From CAZFGK01 sp964518635 (GTDB taxonomy: Bacteria > Zixibacteria > MSB-5A5 > GN15 > FEB-12): DNA of 21,772 nt. The DNA is taken from the NCBI GenBank assembly GCA_964518635.1, contig CAZFGK010000034.1, positions 1 to 21,772 of the forward strand, read 5' to 3'. The notes beneath the pieces are model-generated. The model ran no database searches. It had not been told where the DNA came from and was given only the letters and a program-made list of their open reading frames with translations. The position numbers and the translations under genes are program-made. Positions 14,070-21,772 of the stretch are shown here, one piece after another. Positions within the stretch are counted from its first letter, which is position 1, and each line of letters begins with the position of its first letter.

Positions 14070-15989
14070 CTATGAAAGGGAGCCGGGTGAAGTGGTTGAC
14101 CCTGCCGTGTGGCGTTTCAGATAGACAGCGAGAATAGCCACATCACCGGGAGTAATTCCTTCAATTCTCCCTGCCTGTCCAAGTGACCCGGGCTGGAATC
14201 TACGGAATTTTTCGAGTGCCTCTCGTTTGAGCCCGACCACTGACTGATAGTCGAAAGTCACCGGTATTGTCATCGACTCCTGCTTCCGAAACTTGGCGAC
14301 TTCCCGCTCCTGTTTTTCGATGTATCCCTGATAACGTATCGTGATAAGTGCCCGCAGGACAGGGTCATTCGATGAATGTACGTCATCCTTTCGCTCCTCA
14401 AGGGCAGCACTCAACTCAGGAAGTGAAATAGTTGGCTGTCTGCTCAGATCGGCGATAGTCTCGACAGAAGAAGCCAGCGAAACAAGCTGTAATCGAGTAC
14501 GGAGAGTTTCGTCGATCCGTTGACGAGAATAAAGCGCGACCAGACGTTCAGTCTCCTCTTGAATCTCGCGAAATGATCGAGTGACTTCCTTTGAGACAAT
14601 TCCTAGCTGTGCGGCGAGATCAGCGAGACGATCCCTTGCGTTATCCTCACGCAGGAAGAGCCGATACTCCGCCCGCGAGGTGAACATTCGGTATGGCTCG
14701 GTGGTCGAACGAGTGGTGAGGTCATCGACCATTACGCCTAGATAGGAAGTCGTCCGATCAAATATAACTGCTTGTTCAGATTGAAGATATCGAGCTGCAT
14801 TGATTCCCGCTATCAACCCCTGTCCGGCGGCCTCTTCGTAGCCAGAGGTACCGTTGATCTGACCGGCAAAGAAAAGCCCGCTGACCGCGCGAGTTTCAAG
14901 GGATGGGTAGATCTGATTCGTTGGACAGTAGTCGTACTCGACCGCATACCCCGGGCGAGTGAACTCGACTTTCTCGAGTCCTATCACCGTTCTCATAGCA
15001 GCAAGCTGGACATCCTCGGGGAGGGAGGTCGAGAATCCATTCGGATAGATCTCACTTGTCCCGTTCCCTTCCGGTTCGAGAAAGAGCTGATGGGCAGGTT
15101 TGTCGGCGAAGCGGAAGAACTTGTCCTCTATAGACGGACAATATCTTGGGCCAGTGCCACTTATCTGCCCACTGAACATTGGCGAGCGATGCACATTAGC
15201 AAGGACAATCTCTCTTGTCTGCTCGGTGGTGCGAGTCAGGTAGCAGGAGACCTGGGTACGATCGTGCGGAATCGTCCGTGTCGAAACAAAGGGGATCGGT
15301 TGCTCCCCGGGCTGCTCTTCGCAGACCGACCAGTCGATGGTTTCGCCGTCAAGTCGAGGTGGGGTTCCGGTTTTCAGTCTTCCCAGTTCGAATCCAAGTC
15401 GGGCAAATGTCTCGGAGAGCTTGTACGCAGCTTTCTCACCAAATCGACCTGCAGGGGTCTGTTTCTCTCCAATATGAATCAGCCCTCCCAGGAATGTCCC
15501 GGTCGCTACGACCACAGCGCCTGATGAGATTTCGGTCCCGTTTTCGAGTCGAATTCCGGCGATTATCGGACGACTGCTTAATCCAGATTCGAAAATGAGG
15601 TCTCCAGCAAGCCCTCCGATTACTGTGATAAGTGTCTGTTTGGCAACTGATTCTACGATATAATCATTGTAATGACGGCGGTCACACTGGACACGGGTCG
15701 ACCAGACTGCTGGACCACGCGAGAGATTGAGACGGCGAAATTGTATCCCCGAAGCATCAGTCGCTTCCCCCATGATTCCACCGAGTGCATCGATTTCTTT
15801 CACTAACTGCGATTTTCCGATTCCGCCAATAGCTGGATTGCAGGACATGAGAGCGAGACGTTTCGGATCCATCGTGACCAGCCCGACCAGCATCCCCATT
15901 CGAGCAGAGGCAAGCGCTGCCTCGACACCGGCGTGCCCGCCGCCGATGACCACAATATCGAAATCTCGATCTGAGTGCTTACTAGTCAT
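14070..15989 (-). CDS. mnmG: tRNA uridine-5-carboxymethylaminomethyl modification enzyme MnmG
   Basis: MnmG (GidA), the FAD-dependent partner of MnmE that makes the 5-carboxymethylaminomethyl group on the wobble uridine. Length 639, usual for the family. FAD-binding GGGHAGVEAA at 16-25, SCNPAIGGIGK with its catalytic Cys, the GLFFAGQINGTSGYEEAAGQG signature and SRAEYRL further on. ATG at 15989. The 5' leader has no Shine-Dalgarno; instead a parS site ends only six bases before the start codon. Gene order mnmE-mnmG-rsmG-parA-parB is the classical origin-proximal block. Confidence 0.96.
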   Translation of the reverse strand: MTSKHSDRDFDIVVIGGGHAGVEAALASARMGMLVGLVTMDPKRLALMSCNPAIGGIGKSQLVKEIDALGGIMGEATDASGIQFRRLNLSRGPAVWSTRVQCDRRHYNDYIVESVAKQTLITVIGGLAGDLIFESGLSSRPIIAGIRLENGTEISSGAVVVATGTFLGGLIHIGEKQTPAGRFGEKAAYKLSETFARLGFELGRLKTGTPPRLDGETIDWSVCEEQPGEQPIPFVSTRTIPHDRTQVSCYLTRTTEQTREIVLANVHRSPMFSGQISGTGPRYCPSIEDKFFRFADKPAHQLFLEPEGNGTSEIYPNGFSTSLPEDVQLAAMRTVIGLEKVEFTRPGYAVEYDYCPTNQIYPSLETRAVSGLFFAGQINGTSGYEEAAGQGLIAGINAARYLQSEQAVIFDRTTSYLGVMVDDLTTRSTTEPYRMFTSRAEYRLFLREDNARDRLADLAAQLGIVSKEVTRSFREIQEETERLVALYSRQRIDETLRTRLQLVSLASSVETIADLSRQPTISLPELSAALEERKDDVHSSNDPVLRALITIRYQGYIEKQEREVAKFRKQESMTIPVTFDYQSVVGLKREALEKFRRFQPGSLGQAGRIEGITPGDVAILAVYLKRHTAGSTTSPGSLS

Positions 15990-15995
15990 ATTGGT

Positions 15996-16011
15996 TGTTT
16001 CACGTGAAACT
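15996..16011. promoter_or_regulatory. parS: parS site in the mnmG leader
   Basis: TGTTTCACGTGAAACT matches the parS consensus at 15 of 16 positions. It lies in the 56-bp gap between mnmE and mnmG, just upstream of the mnmG ATG. ParB bound here would cover the mnmG initiation region. Confidence 0.9.
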
Positions 16012-16045
16012 TTTCCCTGCGACGCGTCAGGAGTGTAGTTCTCAG

Positions 16046-17431
16046 CTACTTCCCGATGCAGAACTTCCCGAAGATAGCACCGAGAACCTCTTCTGTATAG
16101 ACTCTTCCGGTCAGTTCGTCGAATTCTCTCGCAGAGTTTCGAACGCTCGGGACAATCTCTTCAGGAGGTACTCCGTTTTTCAGTGATTCTCTGGCAGATT
16201 CAATTCCGGCGAGAGCGAGGTCGAGTTTCTCGGCATGCCGGGATGAAGTGACCACCAGATTCTCCTTCGAGTGAGAATCCGGCAGCCCGAGTGTCGAAAT
16301 GAGCATTTCAGTGAGCTGATCGATCCCAGATTCTCTCGCGCAGGAGATGGGAGAAAAAGGGAGGTTTATCTTGCCATAGAAACCTGAGTCCCCAAGGTCG
16401 ACTTTGTTCAGGGCAACGATGATCCTCTTTTCCTTCCATGAAGTGAGAACTGATTCCAGGGGAGGGGCTGGCTCTTTCTCTGATGCGTCGACTATCCAAA
16501 GGATCAGGTCGGCTGAGTGCAAAAGCTCCGTCGCCAACTGCTGTCCGGCAATCTCGACGGTGTCGATGCTGGTCCGAAGCCCGGCGGTGTCGATCAATTC
16601 GATTGGGTATCCTCCCAGATCGATCCATTCAGTCAGGTAATCACGTGTCGTACCGGGGATGGGACTGACAATAGCTCGTTTTCGTTTACATAAGATATTG
16701 AATAGGGATGATTTACCAGCATTTGGACGTCCGGCAATCACGACTCGTGCCCCCTGCTGAAGCAGTTTTCCTTCATTATAGGTGGCAATCAGGGAAGTGA
16801 GTCGTTCAGTCAGCTCATCGGCTCTTCTGATCAGACCATCACGAGTCTCGCCATACGATTCATTCTCAGTGAAATCAATCCCGGCTTCGAGTTCTGCCAG
16901 AAGAGAAATCGTGCTACCTCGAAGTGAATCAACATGCTCCCGATATGCTCCCGAAAGATGCTCCCGTGCTACGGTGGTCGCTCGGTCGGTTTGTGATGCG
17001 ATCAACTCGGCGATTGCCTCTGCTTTAGTCAGGTCTATTCGTCCATTTTCGAATGCCAGGCGAGTGAATTCACCGGGCTCCGCTACGCGGCAGCCATACC
17101 CACTGATGACTTTCAAAATCTGACGCGCGATCAGATCAGATCCGTGGCAAAATATCTCGGCTTGGTCAAGACCCGTGTATGTCTGCGGAGCAGGGAGCCA
17201 GACGGCGGTGACTTCATCTATGAATTCGCCGGACAAAGTAAGGGCATGTCCGAATGTCAGAAAACGTGGCTCCCAGTTGATCGATGCATGACTGGAAGTT
17301 CGTACGAGTTTGCGAAGAATCTCATGTGAACGTGAACCAGCAATTCGTAATCCGGCGATTCCGCCCTGACCGGGGGGAGTGATGATTGCCGCGATGGTGT
17401 CATAAATTACGTTGGTTGAATTGTTGGCCAC
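16046..17431 (-). CDS. mnmE: tRNA modification GTPase MnmE
   Basis: MnmE (TrmE), a dimeric potassium-activated GTPase that acts with MnmG in wobble uridine modification. The 461 residues have the N-terminal tetrahydrofolate-binding domain (DTIAAIITPPGQGGIAGLRI), a helical domain, and an inserted G domain: GRPNAGKS (234-241), the PGTTRD loop, DTAG (281-284) and NKVD. The C-terminal FCIGK motif with its essential Cys is intact. The start is a GTG at 17431, the first possible codon after an in-frame stop, with no good Shine-Dalgarno. Usual upstream partners such as yidC, rnpA and rpmH are absent; the next gene is divergent. Confidence 0.96.
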   Translation of the reverse strand: MANNSTNVIYDTIAAIITPPGQGGIAGLRIAGSRSHEILRKLVRTSSHASINWEPRFLTFGHALTLSGEFIDEVTAVWLPAPQTYTGLDQAEIFCHGSDLIARQILKVISGYGCRVAEPGEFTRLAFENGRIDLTKAEAIAELIASQTDRATTVAREHLSGAYREHVDSLRGSTISLLAELEAGIDFTENESYGETRDGLIRRADELTERLTSLIATYNEGKLLQQGARVVIAGRPNAGKSSLFNILCKRKRAIVSPIPGTTRDYLTEWIDLGGYPIELIDTAGLRTSIDTVEIAGQQLATELLHSADLILWIVDASEKEPAPPLESVLTSWKEKRIIVALNKVDLGDSGFYGKINLPFSPISCARESGIDQLTEMLISTLGLPDSHSKENLVVTSSRHAEKLDLALAGIESARESLKNGVPPEEIVPSVRNSAREFDELTGRVYTEEVLGAIFGKFCIGK

Positions 17432-17488
17432 AGGGGAAGATGCTCATGACTTCGTAGTTCTGCAAGGAAGGGGGGAGGAACGATCTCT

Positions 17489-17582
17489 CTTGTAGGGCAG
17501 CACCCGTCTTCGGAAGCTGCCATCATCTTCTTCTAGCAAATCGAATAGGAGGCCGGTTCCGAAGCGGGACCGTCCCTACAAG
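17489..17582. repeat. MITE-like repeat, copy B
   Basis: A 94-bp element with the same CTTGTAGGG/CCCTACAAG terminal inverted repeats as copy A at 265-367, in opposite orientation. The interior shares GGCCGGTTC and GGACCGTCC (reverse complement of copy A). It sits in the 215-bp divergent spacer between mnmE and the YciI-like gene and may carry or disrupt their promoters. Confidence 0.55.
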
Positions 17583-17646
17583 ATGTTGAACATGACACGA
17601 AAAATGTCGTGTCGTTCACGATGTGCAATGATAGATTCTGCATGTC

Positions 17647-17940
17647 ATGCCCGATGAACGTTGTTATCCGATTCTTCTTTTTCGCATTCCCGGAGTGGAG
17701 ACCTCGCGAGAGACCGTCGCGCGTCATGTTGCTTACATTCGATCACTTGATGACAAAGGGAAGCTCGTGTTGGCCGGACCATTCGATGATTTCCCCGGTG
17801 GAATGGTGATAGTGCGAGCAGATTCAATTGATGAAGCGCGCGCGATTGCGGAGAATGATCCCATTGTGATTGAAAAGGTGCGGACGTATGAACTTCGCAC
17901 CTGGCTGATGGCGAATCGCGGGAATGGGTATCTGGGGTGA
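17647..17940 (+). CDS. YciI-like (YCII-related) protein
   Basis: A 97-residue YCII-domain protein, a small ferredoxin-like fold found alone in many bacteria with no firmly known reaction. The typical core is present: RHVAYIRSLDDKGKLVLAGPF (residues 25-45, with the conserved His), then GGMVIVRADSIDEARAIAENDP and the closing strand. The start is the ATG at 17647; there is no clear Shine-Dalgarno. It ends four bases before the next gene, with which it is probably co-transcribed. Confidence 0.85.
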   Translation: MPDERCYPILLFRIPGVETSRETVARHVAYIRSLDDKGKLVLAGPFDDFPGGMVIVRADSIDEARAIAENDPIVIEKVRTYELRTWLMANRGNGYLG

Positions 17941-17944
17941 GGGG

Positions 17945-18943
17945 ATGATCGCTCGTCTAATTCTCATCACACTCGTCAATCTCTCATCGGTGATGTTCGG
18001 TTCACAATCTTGCTTGAGTCAGGAGAACTCTGCACAGGATTCCGCGATCATCGCAGACTCCGCATTCTCGCTCTTGCTGCACGATGATACGCGGGGTCGA
18101 GGTATGGACCTCCTGGAATCTCTTTCTGATTCTACTGCTATATCTGTACTCAACCGAGTCTATCGCATACTTCGCGAAACCGACTCGACACATGTTCCAT
18201 TGAACTGGTACCCACTTTTCTATGAACGTCATCCAGCGAAGACTGCCGAGGGACGAGAACTATTGCTTCGAATTGCATTTGAAACTCCATATTCAAGCCT
18301 TGCTCTGGGCTTGCTTAAGGAAACGCCCGACGATTTCAAACCAGACGTGGCAGCATATCTTTTTCGCCGATTTACAACGCACAGTATTTCAGTGGAGGTC
18401 AGAAAACATCTGCTCATGGCGATCGGTGCTTACGGAAGTCACGCGATTGCATTTGTTCCTGCACTGCTCCTTGTTATGAGGGATTCGACGCAGATTGCTG
18501 AAGAGAAATATGGTCCTGCCGTGTCATTCTATGCAATTCGCGGACTATCTGCCTACATGGAAGAACTCAATCGTTGTGAGGGACACCAATTTGAACCGAT
18601 GATTCGGAATCTTGCATCTCGAGCAAATCAACTCTTCAACTCGGATACACTGACTCCTGTACAGAAGCGGGAACTCATCTCCAACCTTTTCTCATTCGTG
18701 AGATCGCCGGACTGTGTGAAAAGTTCAACGGTAATTTCTTCTGGAGCGGGAATCTTTGTGACCGCTGACCGCGCGCGAGAGCAGCTCGGTCTTGAAGACC
18801 ATCAGATGCTTTTCGTCGATAGCGTGCTTCCGTTTATTGACTCAGTCGAGATGCGCTGCCAGAGCGATACCGTTGTAGTCCGGAAGATGAAGATGATTCG
18901 ATCGATGTATATGATGGATGAATTTCGCCGGAAGAAGGAATAG
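17945..18943 (+). CDS. Exported alpha-helical protein of unknown function
   Basis: Not recognised. From the ATG at 17945 (GAGGGG immediately upstream) it has 332 residues beginning with a signal peptide (MIARLILITLVNLSSVMFGS, cleavage likely before SQENS). The mature part is mostly helical, with repeated Leu-rich segments of HEAT/TPR-like character (AVSFYAIRGLSAYMEELN; EVRKHLLMAIGAYG), but no clear repeat period. A reading from 17924 would run into the YciI gene and spoil the signal peptide. Four bases separate it from that gene. It is probably periplasmic. Confidence 0.65.
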   Translation: MIARLILITLVNLSSVMFGSQSCLSQENSAQDSAIIADSAFSLLLHDDTRGRGMDLLESLSDSTAISVLNRVYRILRETDSTHVPLNWYPLFYERHPAKTAEGRELLLRIAFETPYSSLALGLLKETPDDFKPDVAAYLFRRFTTHSISVEVRKHLLMAIGAYGSHAIAFVPALLLVMRDSTQIAEEKYGPAVSFYAIRGLSAYMEELNRCEGHQFEPMIRNLASRANQLFNSDTLTPVQKRELISNLFSFVRSPDCVKSSTVISSGAGIFVTADRAREQLGLEDHQMLFVDSVLPFIDSVEMRCQSDTVVVRKMKMIRSMYMMDEFRRKKE

Positions 18944-18996
18944 AGTAACCAAGTCTGGCTGGGGCAGGCCGGGGAGGTCTGCCGCCCACATTTAGA

Positions 18997-19063
18997 GGAA
19001 CCCACGGCAAGTCGATGGGGCACCGAAGAAGACCCTTCGATCCGCCGTGGCGGCTCAGGGTGA
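18997..19063. repeat. Composite palindromic repeat, copy 2
   Basis: GGAACCCA...TGGGGCACCG followed directly by AAGAAGACCCTTC...CTCAGGGTGA, the same order of modules as at 396-474 but with shorter loops. It is in the 260-bp spacer before the propeller gene, along with a GC-rich hairpin near 18964-18983 (GGCAGGCC/GGTCTGCC). Confidence 0.5.
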
Positions 19064-19204
19064 AAAGAGGAGGGTGACGTGAGCTGTCTAGCAAGCCGCA
19101 ACGTTTCGTTAGTAAAGCCGCACTTTTCTGGGGTAGCGGAATTTGACGGATTCATTACATTCACCCCTTCAGTAGGTAATTCACACCTGTAACCGGAGGG
19201 ATGC

Positions 19205-20884
19205 ATGACATCTTCGCTCAAGAATTCGACTCTCAAAACGACAGCCCGTTTGTTTGTGCTGTCTCTCTCTTTCATCCTTTTGGCTACATCCACGCAGGCG
19301 CAGTCACCAACCTGGGACTGGGTCGCCAATGGGAGTCTACTTAAGACTCCAATCGCTGGCGGGATAACGACTTATGCGGTCGCTCCCGACAAGAACGGAA
19401 ATGTCTATTTCGGCGGTCTGATCGCCGATAGCACCAGTATTGGTGGGACCGTTCTCGGTAGCGCGGGAGGGTCTGATATCATGCTCGGCAAGACCAACTC
19501 CCTCGGTGCGATTCAATGGGTCAAGAAGTACGGTACCGCCAATGCCGACCAGTTGATCGACATGGTCACCGATACCGCTGGCAACATGTATGCACAGATC
19601 TGGTTTGGATCACCGTCATTTACGATGGACGGGCAGACGGTCACGTCACTGATCTTCGGAGTCTGCATCGCCAAGTTCGATATCAATGGTATCTGCACTC
19701 GCGCACGCACGACTCAGAATATCGCGCTCAGCTATGGCGGGCTTGCCTACAGCCCGGCCGGTTTCATGGCGGCAGTGAACGGGAATGTAATCGCCAAAGT
19801 AAATATGAACTGCGATACAATCTGGACTCGGAATATACCGGGGGGATTGAATACGAATTTGTCCTACCGTGATGTCACCATCGATCACCTCGGGAATATT
19901 GTTGCGTGCGGACAATTTGGCGGCAATGTGCAGTTTGGAACATTCACTCTTACCACCCCAAGTACTGCTGACCTGGATAATTTCGTCGTGAAGTACGATC
20001 CGAACGGCACTGTCCTTTGGGCACGCCAGTCGGGAAGCCGTCTATTAACTTCTGAGTATGCCCAATCGGTGGCGGTTGATCAGTCGGGGTATGTCTTCAT
20101 GGTAGGGGAATACACAACGAAGATTGGATTTGGAACTGATACACTCCGTACAACAAATCCGTTCTCGTCGATCTACATGGCGAAATATTCACCAACCGGT
20201 GCGTACCGGTGGGCACTCAACGGTATTTCTACCAATGCGAACTATTCACGGAAGATCGTATGTGACCCGCAGAACAATCTCTGGATCGCATTCAATCCGG
20301 GTGGGACATTCAACTTCGCCGGTGCCGATCATACGCCGAATGCTTTTAGTGCAACCATGATTGTTTCGGTCGATACTGCGGGTCAGTTTCGGTCTCGCTT
20401 GCGGACCGAAGGGCTTGGGCTGAGTGATCCGCGCGCACTGGCATTCAACAATGCAGGTACAGCATTCTATGTCGGCGGTTGGCATGTCGCTTCGAATCCT
20501 ACAGTAGTGACATTCGGAACCACAACACTGAACACCTCCGGGAATTTCATCGCCAAAGCGACGCCGGGAGTGCCGACTGATGTGCGGGATGAAAATGCAC
20601 TACCGACAACATTCACCCTCGATCAGAACTACCCGAATCCATTCAATCCGAAGACAACCATCGCGTATACATTGAAAGAACGATCAGAAGTGAAGATCGA
20701 GGTCTTCAATCTCACTGGACAGCTTGTCAATGTGCTGGTTGATCAGCCGCAGGGAGCGGGATCGTATCGATTAGAATGGGATGGACATGATCAGCAGGGG
20801 AATGAAATGGCCTCTGGATTGTATTTCTATCGCCTGAGCACGAATCTGGAACGCCAGACGAAGAAGATGCTGTTGGTGCGGTAG
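19205..20884 (+). CDS. Secreted beta-propeller-like protein with C-terminal sorting domain
   Basis: A 559-residue exported protein. Signal peptide 1-33 (LFVLSLSFILLATSTQAQ|SPT). Residues about 34-458 hold repeated beta-rich blocks of the SBBP/NHL-like type, each with a strand such as GNVYFGGLIADST, GNIVACGQFGGNV, GYVFMVGEYTTK or FYVGGWHV, and a W-x-x-x element. They suggest a seven-bladed propeller or similar. The last ~100 residues (459-559) are an FlgD-like/type IX secretion C-terminal domain: LDQNYPNPFNPKTTIAYTL, then KIEVFNLTGQLV, ASGLYFYRLST and KKMLLVR. This domain exports or anchors proteins at the surface in FCB bacteria. The start ATG has GGAGGG four bases upstream. Confidence 0.8.
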   Translation: MTSSLKNSTLKTTARLFVLSLSFILLATSTQAQSPTWDWVANGSLLKTPIAGGITTYAVAPDKNGNVYFGGLIADSTSIGGTVLGSAGGSDIMLGKTNSLGAIQWVKKYGTANADQLIDMVTDTAGNMYAQIWFGSPSFTMDGQTVTSLIFGVCIAKFDINGICTRARTTQNIALSYGGLAYSPAGFMAAVNGNVIAKVNMNCDTIWTRNIPGGLNTNLSYRDVTIDHLGNIVACGQFGGNVQFGTFTLTTPSTADLDNFVVKYDPNGTVLWARQSGSRLLTSEYAQSVAVDQSGYVFMVGEYTTKIGFGTDTLRTTNPFSSIYMAKYSPTGAYRWALNGISTNANYSRKIVCDPQNNLWIAFNPGGTFNFAGADHTPNAFSATMIVSVDTAGQFRSRLRTEGLGLSDPRALAFNNAGTAFYVGGWHVASNPTVVTFGTTTLNTSGNFIAKATPGVPTDVRDENALPTTFTLDQNYPNPFNPKTTIAYTLKERSEVKIEVFNLTGQLVNVLVDQPQGAGSYRLEWDGHDQQGNEMASGLYFYRLSTNLERQTKKMLLVR

Positions 20885-20904
20885 CAATCTCGGAAATTCT
20901 AACA

Positions 20905-20937
20905 CCCATGCATTGACCTGTTTCATCAATGCATGGG
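20905..20937 (+). terminator. Hairpin after the propeller gene
   Basis: CCCATGCATTGA and TCAATGCATGGG form a perfect 12-bp stem with a 9-base loop, 20 bases past the stop codon. No T-tract follows (GATTTCG), so it may slow RNA decay or terminate weakly rather than be a classical terminator. Confidence 0.5.
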
Positions 20938-21055
20938 ATTTCGCCTATACATTTCAAACTCATTTCTTCTCGCGCCATTCCCCTGCAACGACTTCGCTAT
21001 GGCAGGCGTTCTGCTACCATCTTCCTTCTAACCGCTACCGGAGGAGGATTCAGGG

Positions 21056-21529
21056 ATGGGACGTGGATTGAAATGGGCACTCGGAGGAGTCGCAGTCGTG
21101 GGCATCGCCTTCGCGGCGGTCGCCTCCGAACCGTCACCGAAATCAGCATCGCAGACAAAACCGTCGGCAACGGTTCAGACCGCCATTCTTCCGGAAGGGA
21201 CGACGGCGACGCAGACTCCCGCTCCGAATCCGGCGAGTCAGAAAGCTATCCAGTACATTCAGCAGTGCGAGTCACTTCGCGCCACCTGGTATGATGCCAC
21301 CCTTGCGGGACAGTATGGCAAAGCGAACAAAGCGATGAAACGTCTTGAGAAGATGATCGCCAAGGCGGATGCCGAACTCGGACTGGTCAGTCCGAAACGT
21401 GACAAGGCCGGGAAAGAGATCATGGATACCCGCTCAGTCACGAATCGTTATCGTCTGATCTCGCAGTATCTGGATCTTGTCCGGAAAGATTTTGGTCTAC
21501 CGAGCGGAGTCTACGCCGTACAGCACTAA
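21056..21529 (+). CDS. Small exported protein of unknown function
   Basis: Not recognised. A 157-residue protein with a strong ribosome site (GGAGGAGG eight bases before the ATG). A signal peptide (1-23, WALGGVAVVGIAFAAVAS) is followed by a Pro/Thr/Ser linker (about 24-62) and a helical domain (63-157) rich in Lys and Ala (KANKAMKRLEKMIAKADAEL). It is probably periplasmic. It lies after the propeller gene and ends before a strong terminator. Confidence 0.7.
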   Translation: MGRGLKWALGGVAVVGIAFAAVASEPSPKSASQTKPSATVQTAILPEGTTATQTPAPNPASQKAIQYIQQCESLRATWYDATLAGQYGKANKAMKRLEKMIAKADAELGLVSPKRDKAGKEIMDTRSVTNRYRLISQYLDLVRKDFGLPSGVYAVQH

Positions 21530-21579
21530 AGATTAACCCAAGCCACGCGTTTGGTCAGCAGCACTCTGAGAGGTGCTCG

Positions 21580-21613
21580 AACGGGAGTCGTCATCGACTC
21601 CCGTTTGTTTTTT
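21580..21613 (+). terminator. Rho-independent terminator
   Basis: A perfect 11-bp stem AACGGGAGTCG/CGACTCCCGTT with a TCAT loop is followed by TGTTTTTTG. It lies about 50 bases after the small exported protein. Confidence 0.9.
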
Positions 21614-21679
21614 GCATTCCCGAGTAATTGTGTATCTTCTCAGAAGCGATAAACACTCAATCAAGAATGCGAGATCTTA

Positions 21680-21757
21680 CATGGACGAACTTGGAAATGT
21701 GCGGATACGAATCAATGCTGCGCCGCCAGCGCGCGCACCGGCGACGGCAGCGGCTTG
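21680..21757 (+). CDS. Very short ORF at the window edge
   Basis: From the ATG at 21680 a 25-codon frame (MDELGNVRIRINAA, then a Pro/Ala-rich end) closes with TGA near the window's right end. It has no clear Shine-Dalgarno. It may be the start of a longer protein broken by an error at a GC-rich contig end, or non-coding. Confidence 0.2.
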
Positions 21758-21772
21758 AGCCAGCGGCCGTAG

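Noticed and set aside
14772..15524. 250-codon plus-strand frame opposite mnmG
   Set aside because: Antisense shadow of mnmG; no family features or ribosome site.
17432..17646. Origin between mnmE and the YciI-like gene, where strand orientation switches
   Set aside because: No DnaA-box-like site with one mismatch or less was found there; the spacer is mostly the MITE-like element.
21573..21758. 61-codon frame over the terminator at the right edge
   Set aside because: It starts upstream of and crosses the strong terminator hairpin, and lacks a ribosome site.

Overview
The window looks like a chromosomal segment from a Gram-negative bacterium, most likely of the FCB superphylum (Bacteroidetes/Ignavibacteria/Zixibacteria-like candidate phyla). 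The clues are a secreted protein ending in a YPNPFNP-type C-terminal sorting (FlgD-like/T9SS) domain, an outer-membrane beta-barrel candidate, a VWA protein fused to a carboxypeptidase-regulatory domain, and moderate GC with many intergenic palindromic repeats. I cannot name the species from sequence alone.

Layout. 1-490: repeat-rich, gene-poor edge (possible IS end, a terminator-like hairpin, a MITE-like element, composite palindromes). 493-3370 (-): an exported beta-barrel-like protein that seems to start at a non-canonical ATC, and a membrane-anchored YfbK-type VWA protein. 3659-4741 (+): an exported PDZ protein, convergent with a stand-alone type III polyketide synthase (4758-5816, -). 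5964-6350 (-): a very basic SANT/Myb-like small chromatin-type protein with its own terminator. 6351-7183: a repeat cluster without a gene. 7184-9731 (-): a compact operon of MoxR ATPase, four-TM protein and DUF58 protein.

9732-10163 is gene-free and holds three DnaA-box-like 9-mers flanking an AT-rich tract, a candidate replication origin. 10164-13220 (-) is a tight operon parA-parB-LytM-like protein-bactofilin. The LytM-like protein has lost its zinc ligands. 13432-17431 (-) is rsmG-mnmG-mnmE, the classical origin-proximal tRNA/rRNA modification block. Two near-perfect parS sites lie here, one inside rsmG and one in the mnmG leader. ParA, ParB, parS and the candidate oriC would therefore form a self-contained segregation locus, with bactofilin and the inactive LytM protein as possible links to the cell envelope.

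17647-21529 (+): a YciI-like protein overlapping in organisation with an exported helical protein, a secreted beta-propeller-like protein with a sorting domain, and a small exported protein closed by a strong terminator. The right edge holds a short, doubtful ORF. I see no tRNA, rRNA or CRISPR array.

Many starts were moved from the longest possible ORF to codons with a Shine-Dalgarno sequence or a family-consistent N-terminus; each entry says why.
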